62,216 nucleotides of DNA from an uncultured Bacilli bacterium (GTDB lineage: Bacteria; Bacillota_I; Bacilli_A; RF39; UBA660). Below, piece by piece: positions 7,289 to 15,548 of the stretch. A program made the position numbers and the translations under genes. Under the pieces are notes generated by a model. The model was given only the letters and a program-made list of their open reading frames with translations, was not told the DNA's origin and did no database searches. The stretch's first letter is position 1, and each line of letters starts with the position of its first letter. Location: assembly GCA_944358675.1 (NCBI GenBank), contig CALVRN010000006.1, forward strand, positions 1 through 62,216, written 5' to 3'.

Positions 7289-8125
7289 CTATAACTTGCT
7301 AAAAATGTCATTAATTTTTTTAGTTATAAAATTCCCTACAATAAATAAACCAATCCCAATTAATAATTCTGATAAAGAAAAATTGGTACTAAATACATCT
7401 TTTAACATAATTACTAAAGATGCTATCATAAATCCTAAAACTCCAGTATAAGCTAAAACTTTATAATATTTAAATAAATAAGTTATCATTTTAGAAATTA
7501 TAATAGTACTAATAATAAAACCACTTAAAAATAGTACAAACACACTTATATCTATACTAAAATTACTCATACCTTCAAAAATATTTAATAAAGTTTCATA
7601 CCAACCTAAAGCCATAAAAATAGCTGTTCCACTAATTCCTGGAATAATTGTTGTAGCCGATTCTATAACCCCAATAAGAAAATATACAAAATTATTAATT
7701 ACATTACTACCATTATCACTTTGAATATTAATTAAATAGTAAAGAATAGTAAAACAAATAACAAAAGTAAAAACAATTTTAAAGTTCAGCTTATTTTTTT
7801 TAATTTCTTGTGTAATTTCTGGTATTCCACCAATAATTAAGCCGACAAATAGTAACATAGTTGGTAAATAATATACATCTAGACACCACTTTACACCCTT
7901 ACATAAAAGGCCAATTCCAAAAGCCGCTCCAACTAATAAGCAAAACAAAAACTTTAAATCATTAAAACTTATTTTTAAAGGCTTTGCTATTATGCTGACA
8001 AGTCTTTCATAAACCCCAAAAGAAATCGCTATAATAGCACCACTAACGCCAGGAATAATTTTTGCTATTCCTATAATAAATCCCTTACACATTAATATAA
8101 AATATTTCATATTAAAATATATCAT
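7289..8125 (-). CDS. popT: DUF368 membrane protein, polyprenyl-phosphate transporter (PopT type)
   Basis: A polytopic membrane protein of the DUF368 family. The two signature repeats are visible: IAKIIPGVSGAIIAISFGVYE near the N-terminus and ATTIIPGISGTAIFMALGWYE in the second half, an inverted-repeat transporter layout. DUF368 proteins have been linked to flipping undecaprenyl phosphate back across the membrane for cell-wall synthesis. About eight hydrophobic segments. Two in-frame ATGs (8125 and 8110) precede the first segment; neither has a good ribosome binding site, so the start is uncertain by five codons. Monocistronic. Confidence 0.85.
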   Translation of the reverse strand: MIYFNMKYFILMCKGFIIGIAKIIPGVSGAIIAISFGVYERLVSIIAKPLKISFNDLKFLFCLLVGAAFGIGLLCKGVKWCLDVYYLPTMLLFVGLIIGGIPEITQEIKKNKLNFKIVFTFVICFTILYYLINIQSDNGSNVINNFVYFLIGVIESATTIIPGISGTAIFMALGWYETLLNIFEGMSNFSIDISVFVLFLSGFIISTIIISKMITYLFKYYKVLAYTGVLGFMIASLVIMLKDVFSTNFSLSELLIGIGLFIVGNFITKKINDIFSKL

Positions 8126-8290
8126 TTAAACAAAATAAATATTACTATTCATATAAACAAAATAATTATGCACTTATTTAACAAATTTTATAATCAAAAT
8201 GAAAATAACATCATTTAAACAATAAGAAAAGAAAAAGAAATCACCTATGATATATTCTTATGTACAGTAATAATTAGAAAGGAAAAAAAT

Positions 8291-8908
8291 ATGGATAATG
8301 ATAATATACTTTCCTCTTTAAGTGAACACATTGCTTATTGGTACACAAGTATAAAAGGAGAAAAAGACATAGTTTTTCCAATTAATAATGCAATTAGAGA
8401 GGAAGCAAATCAAATTTTTAGAGATAGGTACCATGAAGCAAATGTAATTATAAGTGAAAAAGGAGAAATATATAAAATATCTAAAGAAATTAGCTGTCAA
8501 AGTAATATGTGGTCATATTTCTATTATTTAGATGATATGAAAAAGAACTATCGTTTAAAAAAAATCTGTAAAGAAATTTTACCATATAGTTTAACTAGTG
8601 ATAATGACACCAAACTAAACATAATAATGCAATTAAAAATACCTAGCAAGGTTTTAATTATTAAAGTAAACCCCACCGAAACAAACCAAGTAAAAGAAAT
8701 AATAAAACCATATTTAAAAAATTTAACATATATAAACAGCAAAGAAAGAAAAATCATAGCCTATCCAGATGTAATGGTTATAAAAGATAACAAAATAAAA
8801 ATTTTACTCAACTATTATCACCATCATCACATGGAAAAACATATTCAAAAAATAAAAAAAGCCTTATCAAATTATAAAGAAATAGATCTAAACATATCAA
8901 AAGTGTAA
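8291..8908 (+). CDS. Hypothetical 205-residue protein
   Basis: I do not recognise a family. The protein is soluble, lysine-rich, without signal peptide. Features: an N-terminal helical part, mixed alpha/beta centre (IMQLKIPSKVLIIKVNPTETNQ), then strands (KIIAYPDVMVIKDNKIKILLNYY) and a run of four His (residues about 176-179) before a C-terminal helix. A natural His4 tract could bind metal but this is speculative. AGAAAGGA lies upstream of the ATG. Divergent from the DUF368 gene, so both share the 165-bp intergenic region. Confidence 0.6.
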   Translation: MDNDNILSSLSEHIAYWYTSIKGEKDIVFPINNAIREEANQIFRDRYHEANVIISEKGEIYKISKEISCQSNMWSYFYYLDDMKKNYRLKKICKEILPYSLTSDNDTKLNIIMQLKIPSKVLIIKVNPTETNQVKEIIKPYLKNLTYINSKERKIIAYPDVMVIKDNKIKILLNYYHHHHMEKHIQKIKKALSNYKEIDLNISKV

Positions 8909-8960
8909 TGATCTTTTTCTTTTTTTTATGGTCATGTTATAATTAAAATGAGGTGTAAAT

Positions 8961-10439
8961 ATGAAAAAGGTAATTTCAAAACAAGTTATGAGAAATAGTG
9001 ATGAATATACAATAAAACATAAGAGTTCAGAACTAGAACTTATGGACAATGCCGCTAAAGCAGTACTAGAAAGTTATCAATTTAAAGGAAAAGTATTAAT
9101 TGTTGCCGGTACAGGAAACAATGCCGGAGATGGCTATGCATTAGCTTTACATTTATACAATAAACATATTGATGTAAATATATTATTGACTGAAGAAAAA
9201 TTTTCAAATTCAGGAAAATATTACTTTAATATTTGCAAGAATAAAGGAATAAAAACATTTGCTTATGATTCAAACTTTAATTTTCATAATTATGATATTT
9301 TAGTAGATGCCATATATGGAACTGGTTTTCATGGAGTGGTTTCAAATGAAACTTCCGAAATAATTGAAAAAATGAATAAATCAAATAAACCGATAATTAG
9401 TATTGATATTAATAGTGGTTTGGATTCAGATAATGGACTGGCCCAAACATGTATCCACTCTACATTAACTGTATCAATTGGTGAATTAAAACCAGGCCAT
9501 CTATTAAATATGGCAAAGGATAATATTGATAAATTAGTAAATAAAAACATAGGTATTGACATTGTTGGAGAAACTTACTATTTATTAGAAAAAAACGATT
9601 TCAAAAACTTTATACCACTAAGAAAACATTATAGTAACAAAGGAAGTTATGGATTAGTAGGAATCCTAGGTGGTTCAATAAAATATAGTGGTTCGGTAAA
9701 ACTTGCTAGTATGTCCTTCTCATCATTAACATCCGGAGCCGGTGTAGTTAGAATAATTGTTCCAAGTAGTATCGCTTCAAGCTTAATCAACTATACATTA
9801 GAACAGACAATATTTCCAATTAATGATAAAAATGGGGAAATGATCTTTGATAAAAATAAAATTGATGAATCATTAAAAAAAGTAAATGCTCTTTTGATTG
9901 GTATTGGATGGGATCAAAATGAAAATAATGAAAAAATTCTAAATTATATTTTAAATAATTATAATATTCCTATTGTAATAGATGCTGATGGATTAAATAT
10001 ATTATCTAAAACCCAAAACATAAAATCAAATCTCATCTTAACTCCACATCCAAAAGAATTTTCAAGATTAACTGGTATAAGCACTGAAGAAATTTTAAAT
10101 AATCCAATTAATATTGCCAAAGAATTTGCTAAAAAACATAACGTAATATTACTTTTAAAAGGAACAACAACTATAGTAACTAATGGCAAAGAAGTATACT
10201 TAATAGATAAAGGATGTCCAGGAATGGCTAAAGCGGGTAGTGGCGATGTACTATCAGGTATTTTAATCGGTCTTTTAGGTTATATAAAGCCAGACATAAA
10301 AACAGTTGCCTTTGCTGCATATATCAATGGTTTGGCCGGTGAAATGGCCGAAAATCACAAATCAAGTATTACAATGCTTGCCCACGATACTGTAAGTTAT
10401 CTAAAGCAAGCCATAAAACCTTTTATTCAAGAAGAGTAA
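8961..10439 (+). CDS. nnr: Bifunctional NAD(P)H-hydrate epimerase / ADP-dependent dehydratase
   Basis: A metabolite-repair enzyme that converts damaged NADHX/NADPHX back to NAD(P)H. Residues 1 to about 215 are the YjeF-N epimerase domain (GTGNNAGDGYALALHLYN at about 50-67, DAIYGTGFHG, DINSGLDSDNG). Residues about 225-490 are the ribokinase-like dehydratase (GGSIKYSGSVKLASMS, TPHPKEFSRLTG, and the catalytic PGMAKAGSGDVLSGILIGLL). Length 492 is typical of the fused form. GAGGTG precedes the ATG. No operon partners. Confidence 0.95.
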   Translation: MKKVISKQVMRNSDEYTIKHKSSELELMDNAAKAVLESYQFKGKVLIVAGTGNNAGDGYALALHLYNKHIDVNILLTEEKFSNSGKYYFNICKNKGIKTFAYDSNFNFHNYDILVDAIYGTGFHGVVSNETSEIIEKMNKSNKPIISIDINSGLDSDNGLAQTCIHSTLTVSIGELKPGHLLNMAKDNIDKLVNKNIGIDIVGETYYLLEKNDFKNFIPLRKHYSNKGSYGLVGILGGSIKYSGSVKLASMSFSSLTSGAGVVRIIVPSSIASSLINYTLEQTIFPINDKNGEMIFDKNKIDESLKKVNALLIGIGWDQNENNEKILNYILNNYNIPIVIDADGLNILSKTQNIKSNLILTPHPKEFSRLTGISTEEILNNPINIAKEFAKKHNVILLLKGTTTIVTNGKEVYLIDKGCPGMAKAGSGDVLSGILIGLLGYIKPDIKTVAFAAYINGLAGEMAENHKSSITMLAHDTVSYLKQAIKPFIQEE

Positions 10440-10485
10440 AAACAAGAAAAAATAAGTGTTTTCACCAAAATTTCATAACATAATA

Positions 10486-10515
10486 TTGATTAAAAAATAG
10501 TAAATATGTTATTAT
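10486..10515 (+). promoter_or_regulatory. Promoter of the thioredoxin-like gene
   Basis: TTGATT (10486-10491), 18-bp spacer, TATTAT (10510-10515). It overlaps an upstream in-frame ATG at 10506, which supports the later start at 10542. Confidence 0.55.
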
Positions 10516-10541
10516 ATAAAAGGAAAGAAGAGGTACAGAAT

Positions 10542-11396
10542 ATGAATGAAAACAAAAGACTACTAATATTTTTTATTTCAATAGTTCTAGTAGTAGCAGT
10601 AATTTTAGTTATAGCCTTCTGGCCAGAACCTGATACTACATTTAGTTGTGGAGTAACTGCTGACAAAGATTACAGTAAATTAGGTAGTGTTAATTACAAA
10701 CAATATGAATGTTTAATGAAGGAAGATAATAAATTTGCGCTTGCTATTTCAGATGGTTTAAGTGATAAAGAAAAAGAAGCACTTAACAATGCCGCTGAAA
10801 AATTAAATGTGGGAATTTATTATATCAGTGATGAAGTATCTAACAGCGATTTAAAAAGCGTTGAAGAAGACTTAAAAAATGAAAACGTATCTTATGAAAA
10901 TGCAAGCTTAGTTGTCGTTGAAAATGGTAAAGTCACTGATGGGATTGACAAAAATTTAGAAGATGCTGACAAAATTTATGACTTTTTAGATAAAGCCGGT
11001 TTAGCTAAATTCGCATGTGATGTTGAAATAGATGAAGAATACACAAATCTTGCTAGATTAACATATGATCAATACGAATGTTTATATAATGGTGATAAAC
11101 CATTTGTCTTAATTATTACACAATCAACTTGTCATTACTGTGAACAATTCTTGCCAATAATGAACGAGTATGTTGGAGAAAATAATCTTCCTGCTTACAT
11201 TTTAGAAATTGATACTATGGATCAAGAAGATGTTCAAAAAATATTATCTTCATTAAGTTACTTCGATGATAATTCTGAATGGGGAACACCACTTACATTA
11301 GCTATCAAAGATAAAGAAGTAGTTACTGAACTTAGTGGTTACACTTCAGATACAGCACAAATTGAAAACCTATATAAAGAATTAGGATTAAAATAA
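10542..11396 (+). CDS. Membrane-anchored thioredoxin-like protein with duplicated unit (CHYC)
   Basis: Residues 8-27 are an N-terminal signal anchor; the rest is outside. The protein holds two related units: residues 41-70 (DYSKLGSVNYKQYECLMKED) and 164-193 (EYTNLARLTYDQYECLYNGD) start the same way. Only the second has a redox motif, CHYC at 197-200, followed by the cis-Pro loop (WGTPLTLAI). The first unit lacks CxxC. It probably acts in extracytoplasmic thiol-disulfide chemistry. Start at 10542: AGGAAAGAAGAGG lies 8 bp upstream and the upstream ATG falls inside the promoter. Confidence 0.75.
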   Translation: MNENKRLLIFFISIVLVVAVILVIAFWPEPDTTFSCGVTADKDYSKLGSVNYKQYECLMKEDNKFALAISDGLSDKEKEALNNAAEKLNVGIYYISDEVSNSDLKSVEEDLKNENVSYENASLVVVENGKVTDGIDKNLEDADKIYDFLDKAGLAKFACDVEIDEEYTNLARLTYDQYECLYNGDKPFVLIITQSTCHYCEQFLPIMNEYVGENNLPAYILEIDTMDQEDVQKILSSLSYFDDNSEWGTPLTLAIKDKEVVTELSGYTSDTAQIENLYKELGLK

Positions 11397-11419
11397 TGGG
11401 CAATAGCTCATTATTTTTT
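11394..11419 (+). terminator. Terminator of the thioredoxin-like gene
   Basis: An 8-bp stem with one G-T pair, starting at the stop codon (11394-11401 / 11406-11413), loop AATA, followed by TTTTTT. Confidence 0.7.
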
Positions 11420-11420
11420 C

Positions 11421-11444
11421 AAAAAAAAACACCATAAAGTGTTT
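11421..11444 (-). terminator. Terminator of the lipoprotein gene
   Basis: On the minus strand AAACAC-6 nt-GTGTTT is followed by a long T run, starting at the stop codon of the minus-strand lipoprotein gene. Confidence 0.65.
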
Positions 11445-11871
11445 ACTTACAAGTATAATCATCATCTTCTAAAGATTTTTTAACCTCATCATAAGATGAC
11501 TTTTTATCAATTCCTAAACTATCTTTAGTTTCATCATCCATTTTATCATAATCGCCACTAAACTTAATAGAAATAACATCATCTTTTTTAGAAGTTTCGT
11601 ATTCTATACCATCTTTATTTTTATAGTCCTTAAATGGCTCTTCTAAACTTTCAAGCAAAACATCCGCATAATCGTTAAAATCATCATTAAGTTTAATAGA
11701 CATCTCTGCACTATATAATGTAATTTTATTATTACTAAACGAAAAACTTTGGCTCTCACTAATTTTTCCATAGTCAGTATCTTCTGTTTTTGTGCAGCTT
11801 AAACTCTGACTACTACATCCAGTTAAAACAAAAATTATAGAAAAAATAATTATAAATTTAAACTTTTTCAT
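11443..11871 (-). CDS. Small lipoprotein (142 aa)
   Basis: A lipoprotein signal peptide: charged KKFK, hydrophobic core, and lipobox LTGC with the lipidated Cys at 19. The mature part is acidic (many D/E/K), with SFSFSNNKITLYSAEMSIKLND in a beta pattern, as in small lipoproteins of unknown function (DUF1307-like in general shape, not confirmed). It contains a second Cys pair (Cys26 and the C-terminal Cys141) that might form a disulfide. This could make it a client of the neighbouring convergent thioredoxin-like protein, which is inference. Monocistronic, exposed on the outer face of the membrane. Confidence 0.75.
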   Translation of the reverse strand: MKKFKFIIIFSIIFVLTGCSSQSLSCTKTEDTDYGKISESQSFSFSNNKITLYSAEMSIKLNDDFNDYADVLLESLEEPFKDYKNKDGIEYETSKKDDVISIKFSGDYDKMDDETKDSLGIDKKSSYDEVKKSLEDDDYTCK

Positions 11872-11913
11872 TTAATCACCCTAAATAAAGTATAACTATT
11901 ATTTTCAGATTAA

Positions 11914-12255
11914 TCAATGATTTTGGGTAAAATATAATTTAATTTCAACTAAATTTGTATCAATATATTTATTTTCAATTCCATAATCAAAAATATTTTT
12001 TAAAATATTCATAATCATTTTTATATAACTTTGGCTGTATAAATGACCATTATAAGTTTTCTTTTTTAAATACACATAAAAATAATCAATATCATTACTA
12101 GTTAAATCACGAATATTTTTGTGCCCTAGCATCTCCCTAATAAATTTATTGTATATTCTATCGTAAACATTTTTATTTTTGTGATTAATTATCATCTTTT
12201 GATATACCTTATTTAAAGTCATATTATCATCTGTAATGGTAAATATTTTTAACAT
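11914..12255 (-). pseudogene. Tyrosine recombinase fragment: core-binding domain only
   Basis: 113 residues with the N-terminal SAM-like core-binding fold of phage-type integrases (IRDLTSNDIDYFYVYLKKKTYNGHLYSQSYIKMIMNILKNIFDYGIENKYIDTNLV). This is the DNA-clamp part. The catalytic domain with R-H-R-Y residues is missing: after TNLV the frame ends within 10 residues, and I see no catalytic continuation downstream. It is a remnant of an integrative element, or a small DNA-binding derivative. An AGGAGT site before the ATG means it could still be translated. Confidence 0.65.
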
Positions 12256-12378
12256 CTAACTACTCCTTTTACTGCATGATTTGAAAAATGTCCATCCTTC
12301 AATACAATAAAATTATAAACCTTTATTTTTCTTTTTCGTTAGCACATAACAAAAAAATTACATGAAACCTCAAAATAA

Positions 12379-13110
12379 TTACATGAAATGAATTTGAGTT
12401 TGTTGTAACCTTATTTTTTTAACAAAACTATCAGAAAGTAAATCAATTAAAGTTCCATCTTTAAACTTAATAACTTTAATTACTGTATCAATATATATTA
12501 CTTGTTCATGATTAATAATACAACTTCTATGAGAATACTCAAACCTATAATCTAAAATCTGCTTTAATTTCTTTAAAGTAATTCTAACCTCTGTAGTTCC
12601 ATCCAAAGTATGAATAATACTTCTTCTTCGCTTACCATCAGCTTCAATATAAGTAATATGCCTCATATCAAAAGTATATATAATTCCCTGATCCTTAAAC
12701 CTAATCACATTTTTTTGAAACCCAAGTTTAAAAATATTTTTAAGTTTCTTTAATAATTCCTCACGATAATTCTTCCTTTTAGAAATATAACCGATAAACA
12801 TCGTATCACTAAAAGCCACCTGCTTGATATATTTAACTGTATAAGAACTTATAAATATCAAAAATGAATTTAAATCTCTACTTCTAATCTTTCTCGCAAT
12901 ATCAATACCATTCCCACTGGGTGTTTCAATATCTAATATATATACCTTATTATCTAATTCCTTATGCATTATCTCATAAAAATTATTATCATAACTTTTA
13001 AAAACATGTATTTTAAAATTAAATTTTTTACTTAAACAAAAGTTACTGACAACATTATAAATTTCCATTAAAAAAAATTCATTGTCATCACAGATGATAA
13101 AATTAATCAT
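12379..13110 (-). CDS. Orphan LytTR-family response regulator
   Basis: Residues 1-125 are a receiver domain with the acidic pair Asp8/Asp9 and the phospho-acceptor Asp60 (VYILDIETPSGNG). Residues about 140-240 are a LytTR DNA-binding domain (ITYIEADGKRRRSIIHTLDGTTEVRITLKKLKQIL, then YSHRSCIINHEQVIYID). This is the AgrA/VirR class, which usually controls peptide signalling, bacteriocin or surface functions. No histidine kinase or peptide gene is adjacent, so it is an orphan here. Two copies of TTTCATGTAAT 21 bp apart lie at its 3' end (12353-12386). Confidence 0.88.
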   Translation of the reverse strand: MINFIICDDNEFFLMEIYNVVSNFCLSKKFNFKIHVFKSYDNNFYEIMHKELDNKVYILDIETPSGNGIDIARKIRSRDLNSFLIFISSYTVKYIKQVAFSDTMFIGYISKRKNYREELLKKLKNIFKLGFQKNVIRFKDQGIIYTFDMRHITYIEADGKRRRSIIHTLDGTTEVRITLKKLKQILDYRFEYSHRSCIINHEQVIYIDTVIKVIKFKDGTLIDLLSDSFVKKIRLQQTQIHFM

Positions 13111-13189
13111 ATACTTCGCCCCATACTATACTTTTTTAATATAACAATAATTATTAAATAAAGCAACATAAAAACATAAGTGAATAGTT

Positions 13190-13208
13190 ATATGTTTTAA
13201 AAACATAT
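13190..13208. promoter_or_regulatory. Operator-like inverted repeat between divergent genes
   Basis: A perfect 9-bp inverted repeat with a one-base centre (13190-13198 / 13200-13208, ATATGTTTT and its complement) lies between the LytTR gene and the divergent phosphatase gene. Location and symmetry suggest a repressor site. No protein is assigned. Confidence 0.35.
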
Positions 13209-13241
13209 TATTTTTCATATATTGAAATATAGGTGATAAAT

Positions 13242-14015
13242 ATGGATACAAAATTAACCTTCAATTTAAACAAATTATATATTATAGCTGATTTTGATCA
13301 CACATTAACAACTAAAGAAAGTCAAAACTGTTGGGGTATTCTATCAAACATTCCCGATATCTCAACAGAGTATATTAAAAAAAGTAGCTCCAACAATAAT
13401 TATTATTTTCCAATCGAACAAGATGATAAATTAGATTATAAAATTAAAAATAAAATGATGAAAGAGTGGTATCAAAAACACACTGAGTTATTAATTAAAT
13501 ATAATTTAAAAGAAGATGACATCAGTGAAATTGGTAAAAGTCATGAAATTATTTTAAGAAAAGGAGTTATAGAATTTTTAAAATTCACAAATAAAAAAAA
13601 CATTCCTGTCATAATAATATCCGCTGGTATATCTAATATAATTGAAAGTGTTTTAAAAAGAAATAATTGCTTTTACAGTAATGTATATGTAATATCAAAT
13701 ATCTTTAAATTTAAAAATGGTAAATTAAAGTCCTTAAGAAATAGTATAATTCATTCTTTAAACAAAAATAAGGTAGAAATACCTCCTAAAATTAAAGAAA
13801 TTATAAAAGATAAAGATGAAGTAATTATAATTGGTGATAATATAGGAGATACTTTAATGAAATTAAAAGATAATAAAAAAACATTTAAAATAGGATTTTT
13901 AAATTATAATAATAAAGATAGACTTAGTAATTTTAAACAATATTTTGATATTGTATATAAAAAAGATGATTCATTTTTAAAAATTAAAGACTTGATTGAT
14001 AAAAATTCATTATAA
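13242..14015 (+). CDS. HAD-superfamily phosphatase, pyrimidine 5'-nucleotidase (UMPH-1) like
   Basis: HAD motif I is ADFDHTLT with Asp17 (nucleophile) and Asp19. Motif II is VIIISAGISNIIE, and motif III/IV is IIIGDNIGDTLM. The long cap after motif I, with WGILSNIP and KMMKEWYQKHTELL, matches the eukaryotic NT5C3/UMPH-1 family, which dephosphorylates pyrimidine (or 7-methylguanosine) monophosphates. Bacterial members are less common. The start is the ATG at 13242, with AGGTGATA just upstream; a GTG at 13233 lies inside that site. Very AT-rich codon use, as for its neighbours. Confidence 0.75.
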   Translation: MDTKLTFNLNKLYIIADFDHTLTTKESQNCWGILSNIPDISTEYIKKSSSNNNYYFPIEQDDKLDYKIKNKMMKEWYQKHTELLIKYNLKEDDISEIGKSHEIILRKGVIEFLKFTNKKNIPVIIISAGISNIIESVLKRNNCFYSNVYVISNIFKFKNGKLKSLRNSIIHSLNKNKVEIPPKIKEIIKDKDEVIIIGDNIGDTLMKLKDNKKTFKIGFLNYNNKDRLSNFKQYFDIVYKKDDSFLKIKDLIDKNSL

Positions 14016-14045
14016 ATAAGGTATAATTATTTTAAGGTGATATTA

Positions 14046-14450
14046 ATGAAAGTACTAACAATCAAAGAACCATATGCGACATTTATAATGAATAATCTAA
14101 AACAAATAGAAACACGTAGTTGGAAAACAAATTATAGAGGAGAAATATATATACATGCTGGAAAATCCAAACAATTTATAAAAAATATACATAGTGAAAA
14201 AGTAATTTCTTTAATGAATAAGTATGACATGAATTATGGTAAAATAATTTGTAAAGCAAAGTTGGTTGATTGCGTATATATGACAGAAGAATTTATAAAT
14301 AAGATAAAAAAAGAAAAAACTGAAGAATTTGAACTAGGTATATATCAAGTTGGAAGATATGCTTGGATTTTAAAAGATATAGAAAAAATAAATCCTAGTA
14401 TAGAAGCAAAAGGAAAATTAAATATATGGACTTATAATGAATTAACGTAA
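14046..14450 (+). CDS. ASCH-domain protein
   Basis: About 134 residues. ASCH/PUA-like beta-barrel signatures: LTIKEPYATFIMNNLKQIETRSWKT, then YRGEIYIHAGKS, and IICKAKLVDCVYMT. ASCH domains bind RNA or modified nucleotides, and some members hydrolyse N4-acetylcytidine. The exact activity is not predictable here. Start chosen at ATG 14046 with AAGGTGA upstream rather than the in-frame GTG at 14037. It follows the nucleotidase closely (30 bp), so a small nucleotide- or RNA-related operon is possible. Confidence 0.8.
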   Translation: MKVLTIKEPYATFIMNNLKQIETRSWKTNYRGEIYIHAGKSKQFIKNIHSEKVISLMNKYDMNYGKIICKAKLVDCVYMTEEFINKIKKEKTEEFELGIYQVGRYAWILKDIEKINPSIEAKGKLNIWTYNELT

Positions 14451-14469
14451 TATGAGGAGTATGATTTAA

Positions 14470-14934
14470 ATGAAACTAGTAAATCCAACAGTTAAATATA
14501 AAAATTCATATCTAAAATTAATTGAGTGTGCCAAAGAAAAAGGCGATATAAATGAAATGGGTAATGCTTATAGAGAAAATGAAAACTTTGATACAATGAT
14601 TAAACGCTTGAAAGATCGAGCCAAAGGAAAGAATATATCTAAACTTGATGTACCATCATCTATGAAGTGGATAATTGAAAAAGATGAGGTTTTAGGTACA
14701 ATAGATTTGAGACATGTATTAAATAAAAACTATTTTGAAAGACTTGGACACATCGCATACTATATTCATCCATTAAAGAGAAATAATGGTTATGCTACAA
14801 AAGCATTAAGTCTTGCTATAAAGTGGTATAAAAAAAGACCAATTAATAAAATATTAATTACTTGTTACAGTGATAATGAGGCATCAAAAAAAGTTATTTT
14901 AAAAAACGGTGGGCAATTTAAAAAAATGTTCTAG
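14470..14934 (+). CDS. GNAT acetyltransferase, 3' end frameshifted
   Basis: 154 residues of a GNAT N-acetyltransferase. The acetyl-CoA region is visible: VLGTIDLRHVLN, then GHIAYYIHPLKRNNGYATKALSLAI (the R/Q-x-x-G-x-G/A loop) and ITCYSDNEASKKVILKNGG. The normal C-terminal strand (ISRYLI type) is absent from this frame. It is encoded in the -1 frame right after a run of seven A (14920-14926): one extra A would give NVLDKISNKTISRYLI. So the gene is either truncated by a homopolymer indel, or is expressed with slippage. The shifted frame runs on into the ART-like segment. GAGGAGTATGATTTAA precedes the ATG. Confidence 0.75.
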   Translation: MKLVNPTVKYKNSYLKLIECAKEKGDINEMGNAYRENENFDTMIKRLKDRAKGKNISKLDVPSSMKWIIEKDEVLGTIDLRHVLNKNYFERLGHIAYYIHPLKRNNGYATKALSLAIKWYKKRPINKILITCYSDNEASKKVILKNGGQFKKMF

Positions 14935-15548
14935 ATAAAATCAGCAATAAAACAATCAGTCGTTATCTAATCAACGTTAGCAATTCAAATCTATATGTAT
15001 ATCATGGAAGCACACAAAAAGGACTTAAAAAAATAGTAAAAAATAAAAGCACGCATGGAGAAAGTTGGGTATATGCATCTTATTCCAAAGTGATTGCTAC
15101 TATTTTCATAAGTAATAAAGGTAATGATTTATATTATTATTTAAGTGGTAATGGAACTATAAATAGCCCCATAATTTTAGTAGAAAGAAAAGAAGGAATG
15201 TTTAAAGACATTTTTAATATTTCTGGATCGTTGTATACATTAAGTGCCAAAAATTTTTCTTCAGAAAAAACTCAATGGTCTGGGGAAGTAGTTAGTTCAT
15301 TTGATGAAAAAGTCATTCATGAGGAGTCTATCAATAATGTTTTGGCCAAACTTAAAACTTTAAATGAAATGGGAGAATTAGAATTGTATTTATATCCGAA
15401 CAGGCCTGATTTTATTCCTAAAGATAATAGAGATTTAATACCGAAAGTTATAAAATGGGAAAAAAGAGGAGTAAACATCGAACCATTTTTTAAATTGTAT
15501 CCAGAGCTAAAAGAGCAATATTTAAAACAAAAAGAAGATGAGAAATAA
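14922..15548 (+). pseudogene. ADP-ribosyltransferase-like domain without a start codon
   Basis: The frame is open from 14922 to a stop at 15546-15548. It begins with the displaced GNAT C-terminus and then reads YVYHGSTQKGLKKI, then STHGESWVYASYSKVIATIF. This has the HGS...VYA...A..F pattern of ART/PARP-like folds. Further on come FSSEKTQWSGEVVS (possible catalytic Glu region) and LYLYPNRPDFIPKDN. No ATG, GTG or TTG start exists before GTG 15090, which would remove the HGS and VYA motifs. So the full domain can be made only as a GNAT-ART fusion through a frameshift at the A7 run, or it is dead. The ART label is pattern-based. Confidence 0.5.

Noticed and set aside
10506..10541. Earlier ATG for the thioredoxin-like protein
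   Set aside because: It overlaps the -10 box and leaves the good AGGAAAGAAGAGG site inside the gene.
15090..15548. A 152-residue gene starting at GTG 15090
   Set aside because: It has no ribosome binding site, and this start would cut off the HGS and VYA motifs that lie in the same open frame upstream.
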